DNA of 64,000 nucleotides, taken from positions 1-64,000 of the forward strand of contig NZ_JAGIQA010000031.1 in assembly GCF_017814975.1 (NCBI RefSeq). Reading direction: 5' to 3'. The stretch is from Cupriavidus consociatus (GTDB lineage Bacteria > Pseudomonadota > Gammaproteobacteria > Burkholderiales > Burkholderiaceae). Made by a program: the position numbers and the translations under genes. The notes under the pieces were generated by a model that saw nothing but the letters and a program-made list of their open reading frames with translations, did not search any database and was not told the origin of the DNA. Positions within the stretch are counted from its first letter, which is position 1. Every line of letters starts with the position of its first letter. Of the stretch, positions 61,479 through 64,000 are shown in pieces.

Positions 61479-61802
61479 ATGACTCACGTTGTCACCGAAT
61501 CCTGCATCCGTTGCCGCTATACAGACTGCGTTGACGTATGTCCGGTGGATTGTTTCCGCGAAGGCCCGAACTTCCTGGCCATCGACCCGGATGAGTGCAT
61601 CGACTGCGCCGTGTGCGTGGCCGAGTGCCCGGTGAATGCCATTTACGCCGAGGAAGACGTGCCGGGCGACCAGCAGCAGTTCATCGAACTCAACGCCGAG
61701 CTGGCGCGCGCCTGGCCTTCCATCACCAAGACCAAGGCCCCGCTGGCCGAGGCCGAGGACTGGAAGGACACCACCGACAAGCTGCAGTACCTGGAGCGCT
61801 GA
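61479..61802 (+). CDS. fdxA: 7Fe ferredoxin FdxA
   Basis: This is a 107-residue ferredoxin with two clusters. ESCIRCRYTDCVDVCPVDCF carries cysteines for a [3Fe-4S] and a [4Fe-4S] cluster, and ECIDCAVCVAECPVNAIYAE carries the second set. The C-terminal 45 residues are the FdxA tail found in this 7Fe-type family. ATG 61479 (MTHVVTESC) fits the family; upstream in-frame starts would add a low-quality head. It is followed 86 bases later by a ferredoxin reductase, suggesting an electron-transfer pair. Confidence 0.95.
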   Translation: MTHVVTESCIRCRYTDCVDVCPVDCFREGPNFLAIDPDECIDCAVCVAECPVNAIYAEEDVPGDQQQFIELNAELARAWPSITKTKAPLAEAEDWKDTTDKLQYLER

Positions 61803-61888
61803 GCGTACCAGGCAGCAAAGAAAGCCGTCCCCACGCGCTTTCCGCAATGCCGGGCACCCGCGTGCCCAACCAACGTATCAGGACGAAT

Positions 61889-62998
61889 ATGGACTTGAGC
61901 ATTCCAAATCCCGTTGCCGACGCGACCAAGCAGGTCGAAGGCGGCAGCCCCGCTGGCGGCCAGCCGCTCGAAATCGACGCGCTGATCGTCGGCGCCGGTC
62001 CGGTGGGCCTGTTCCAGGTGTTTGAACTGGGCCTGCTCGAAATCAAGGCCCACGTGATCGATTCCCTGAAAGTCGTTGGCGGGCAGTGCGTGGAGCTGTA
62101 TCCGGACAAGCCCATCTACGACATCCCGGCCGTGCCCAGCTGCACCGGCCAGGAGCTGACCGACAACCTGCTCAAGCAGATCGAGCCGTTCGAGCCGACC
62201 TTCCACCTGGGCCAGGAAGTCTCCGTGGTGGAGCGCCGTGACGACGGGCGCTTCTTCGTCGAGACCTCGCTCGGAACCCGCTTTATCACCAAGACCATCT
62301 TCATCGCCGCCGGTGTGGGCTCGTTCCAGCCGCGTACGCTGAAGGTCGAGGGCCTCGACAAGTTCGACGGCAAGCAACTGTTCTACCGCGTCAAGGATCC
62401 GAGCCGCTTCCATGGCCGCAACCTGGTGATCGTCGGCGGCGGCGACTCGGCGCTGGACTGGACGCTGGACCTGGTCGGCAAGGCCGAGTCGGTGGTGATG
62501 ATCCACCGCCGCGACGGCTTCCGTGCCGCGCCGGCCTCGGTGGCCAAGATGAAGGAACTGTGCGAACAGATGGAAATGCAGTTCCTGGTCGGCCAGATCG
62601 GCGGCTATGAAGAGAAGGACGGCGTGCTCACCGAGATCAAGGTGACGGGTGCCGACGGCGTGACCCGCCGCCTGCCGCTGGACGACCTGCTGGTGTTCTT
62701 CGGCCTATCACCCAAGCTCGGCCCGATCGCCGAGTGGGGCCTGGACCTGGAGCGCAAGCAGATCAGGGTGGATACCGAGAAGTTCCAGACCAACATCCCG
62801 GGTATCTTCGCGGTGGGCGACATCAACACCTACCCGGGCAAGAAGAAGCTGATCCTGTCGGGCTTCCACGAGGCCGCGCTGGCCGCGTTCGGTGCTGCGC
62901 CGTATATCTTCCCCGAGAAGAAGATCCACATGCAGTACACCACGACCTCGCCGAAGCTGCACAAGGTCCTGGGCGTGGAATCGCCGGTGTTCGACTGA
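61889..62998 (+). CDS. ferredoxin-NADP reductase, thioredoxin-reductase-like type
   Basis: This 369-residue FAD flavoprotein moves electrons between NADPH and ferredoxin. FAD-binding loop ALIVGAGPVGLFQVFELG is preceded by a 30-residue Gly/Ala-rich head. NADP-binding loop is NLVIVGGGDSALDWTLDLVG, and the C-terminal FAD block is FAVGDINTYPGKKKLILSGF. It lacks the CxxC redox motif of thioredoxin reductases, as expected for FNR2-type proteins. The ATG at 61889 follows AGGA. Its neighbour fdxA is a possible partner. A terminator follows at 63022. Confidence 0.93.
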   Translation: MDLSIPNPVADATKQVEGGSPAGGQPLEIDALIVGAGPVGLFQVFELGLLEIKAHVIDSLKVVGGQCVELYPDKPIYDIPAVPSCTGQELTDNLLKQIEPFEPTFHLGQEVSVVERRDDGRFFVETSLGTRFITKTIFIAAGVGSFQPRTLKVEGLDKFDGKQLFYRVKDPSRFHGRNLVIVGGGDSALDWTLDLVGKAESVVMIHRRDGFRAAPASVAKMKELCEQMEMQFLVGQIGGYEEKDGVLTEIKVTGADGVTRRLPLDDLLVFFGLSPKLGPIAEWGLDLERKQIRVDTEKFQTNIPGIFAVGDINTYPGKKKLILSGFHEAALAAFGAAPYIFPEKKIHMQYTTTSPKLHKVLGVESPVFD

Positions 62999-63021
62999 TC
63001 CGGCGCTGCACGGTGCCACAG

Positions 63022-63049
63022 AAAAAAGCCGCCGCAAGGCGGTTTTTTT
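63022..63049 (+). terminator. rho-independent terminator after the ferredoxin reductase gene
   Basis: A CCGCC-GCAA-GGCGG stem extended by A and T runs (63022-63033 with 63038-63049) provides a strong stop. Confidence 0.9.
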
Positions 63050-63164
63050 CTGGCACAAACTAAAAACCGTCGCTATAATGCGGCCTCGCTGTCGAACACC
63101 AACGTGGGACGCAGCAGCCAGCGGCTCCGAAACACCTGACGACAAACAAAATGTTGACAAGGTG

Positions 63165-63194
63165 TTGACGACAAAAAGAGAAACTGGCTATAAT
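63165..63194 (+). promoter_or_regulatory. strong sigma-70 promoter of tRNA-Asn
   Basis: TTGACG (63165-63170) and perfect TATAAT (63189-63194) are separated by 18 bases. The start would fall just before the tRNA 5' end. A second TTGACA (63154-63159) and a second TATAAT (63074-63079) lie upstream. Confidence 0.85.
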
Positions 63195-63209
63195 CTTTTT
63201 CTCAGCTGT

Positions 63210-63285
63210 TCCCCGATAGCTCAGTCGGTAGAGCGACGGACTGTTAATCCGCAGGTCCCTGGTTCGAGCCCAGGTCGGGGAGCCA
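63210..63285 (+). tRNA. tRNA-Asn (anticodon GTT)
   Basis: This is a 76-base gene with encoded CCA, acceptor TCCCCGA / TCGGGGA and anticodon loop with GTT (context CTGTTAATC). It lies behind a strong promoter and before a terminator, as a single-gene transcript. Confidence 0.97.
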
Positions 63286-63296
63286 ACCGATACGGA

Positions 63297-63324
63297 AGCC
63301 CGGTGCAAACGCACCGGGCTTTTT
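63297..63324 (+). terminator. rho-independent terminator after tRNA-Asn
   Basis: A 10-bp perfect stem AGCCCGGTGC / GCACCGGGCT with loop AAAC is followed by TTTTT. Confidence 0.93.
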
Positions 63325-63396
63325 CGTTTGTGCCGTTTGTGGCTTGCGCCCGGGGCTGCCGCAGCCCCTGCCCCTCGCCACCCCTTCCCTCCGCTT

Positions 63397-64000
63397 TTAT
63401 CCCTGCAGTGAACCGCCTGCGGCCTTCAGTGCCACAACGATAGCCTCCGCATTGGCCTCGACCCGATGCAGCGGGCCTGCCACCGACATCCCGTAGACAA
63501 CGCCGCCGAGCGAGACCGGAATGGCGATGGCCCCCAGGTCCCGGAACGACTCGCCGAAATTCGGATACCACCCCTGCGCCTGCCATTGCTGCATCGCCGC
63601 CTCGAATACCCGCAGCGAGTCCACCGTGCGCCCGGTGCGCGACGCAAAGCTAACGCCGGCCAGCAGTTCCGCGCGGCTCTCCGCGGTCATGGTGCCGAGG
63701 ATGGCGCGGCCGATGGAATTGACATGCGCGTCGCGCAGTTCGCCCGGCGCGGCGATATAGCGCACCGGGTTGGCGGACTCGCGCACCTCCAGGTACAACA
63801 CGCGACCGTCGTCCTGCAGCTTGCCGAAAATCACGGTTTCGCCGGTGTCGTCGCGCAGCGACTCGAGTACCGGCTGCACGCGTTCGAGCAGCGGGTCGTT
63901 GCGCGCGATGCGCTGGGCGATATCGAGCAACCGCCGCGTGGGGTAATAGCCCTGGCGGCGGCCGGTTTCGTACAGGTAGCCCAGCGACGCCAGCGTGCGG
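63397..64000 (-). CDS. IclR-family transcriptional regulator, C-terminal part (cut by window edge)
   Basis: The gene enters from the right edge; the visible part is about 200 residues. The visible start RTLASLGYLYETGRRQGYYP is the end of the IclR winged-helix region. The effector domain follows, with DDTGETVIFGKLQDDGRVLY, SIGRAILGTMTAESRA and GAIAIPVSLGGVVYGMSVAG. The first DNA-binding helices lie outside the window. The target operon and effector cannot be told; neighbouring genes on its own side are not visible. Confidence 0.88.
   Translation of the reverse strand, partial: RTLASLGYLYETGRRQGYYPTRRLLDIAQRIARNDPLLERVQPVLESLRDDTGETVIFGKLQDDGRVLYLEVRESANPVRYIAAPGELRDAHVNSIGRAILGTMTAESRAELLAGVSFASRTGRTVDSLRVFEAAMQQWQAQGWYPNFGESFRDLGAIAIPVSLGGVVYGMSVAGPLHRVEANAEAIVVALKAAGGSLQG

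Overview
The window is chromosomal core sequence from a GC-rich (roughly two-thirds G+C) betaproteobacterium of the Burkholderiaceae. Protein sequences and gene order look most like Cupriavidus/Ralstonia: rpmF-plsX-fabHDG-acpP-fabF joined to rpoE-rseA-mucB-degP-lepA-lepB-rnc-era-recO-pdxJ-acpS-nagZ, earP-efp, uvrC-pgsA-tRNA-Gly-Cys, and hemP beside tonB-exbBD. The assignment rests on recognition, not on a search. I see no rRNA, CRISPR array, insertion sequence, integrase or prophage. Five tRNA genes are present (Leu-TAA, Cys-GCA, two Gly-GCC, Asn-GTT).

Layout. 1-4.8 kb: 5' end of an acetyl-CoA synthetase gene, an EamA-type exporter with a hexanucleotide repeat in its start region, a YqhA-type membrane protein, class I fumarase and glutamate racemase. 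4.8-7.1 kb: a large tandem AAA ATPase of unknown job. 7.4-10.8 kb: an iron/heme uptake island with two Fur-box-like sites, a 21-codon reading frame, tonB-exbB-exbD, hemP, a structured intergenic RNA candidate and an HbpS/GlcG-like protein. 10.9-11.8 kb: two small low-complexity secreted proteins, one built of five 12-residue repeats. 12-19.4 kb: tRNA-Leu, a YeiH-type exporter with a divergent LysR regulator, a cation/proton antiporter, then tRNA-Cys, two tRNA-Gly, pgsA and uvrC. 19.5-21.5 kb: earP and efp (EF-P arginine rhamnosylation).

21.5-41.8 kb is one nearly unbroken minus-strand run of 23 genes. It starts with yceD-rpmF-plsX and the fatty acid synthesis genes. It continues through sigma-E, its anti-sigma factors and the DegP protease, then lepA/lepB, RNase III, Era, RecO, PdxJ, AcpS and NagZ. 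Several genes overlap by one to four bases, which implies translational coupling. The run therefore links lipid precursor supply, envelope stress, protein export and RNA processing.

42-51 kb: maf and an RsmI-like methyltransferase; the minus-strand group rluC-gph-Rieske-sppA; and rne with an 800-base gene-free leader. 50.8-53.9 kb: molybdenum cofactor genes moaA-mobA-moeA. 54-62 kb: a small membrane protein, rmuC, a 2-hydroxyacid dehydrogenase next to an ion-transporter family protein, a lone LutC-type protein, pncB, an exported protein, fdxA and a thioredoxin-reductase-like ferredoxin-NADP reductase. The window ends with tRNA-Asn behind a strong promoter and a truncated IclR-type regulator.

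Most of the window is ordinary housekeeping DNA. The parts that conventional annotation explains least are the 12-residue-repeat secreted protein, the 21-codon frame in the Fur-controlled leader, the hairpin cluster after hemP, the acpP-fabF intergenic hairpin, the tandem AAA ATPase and the long rne leader. Large open frames antisense to real genes are composition artefacts and are left out.
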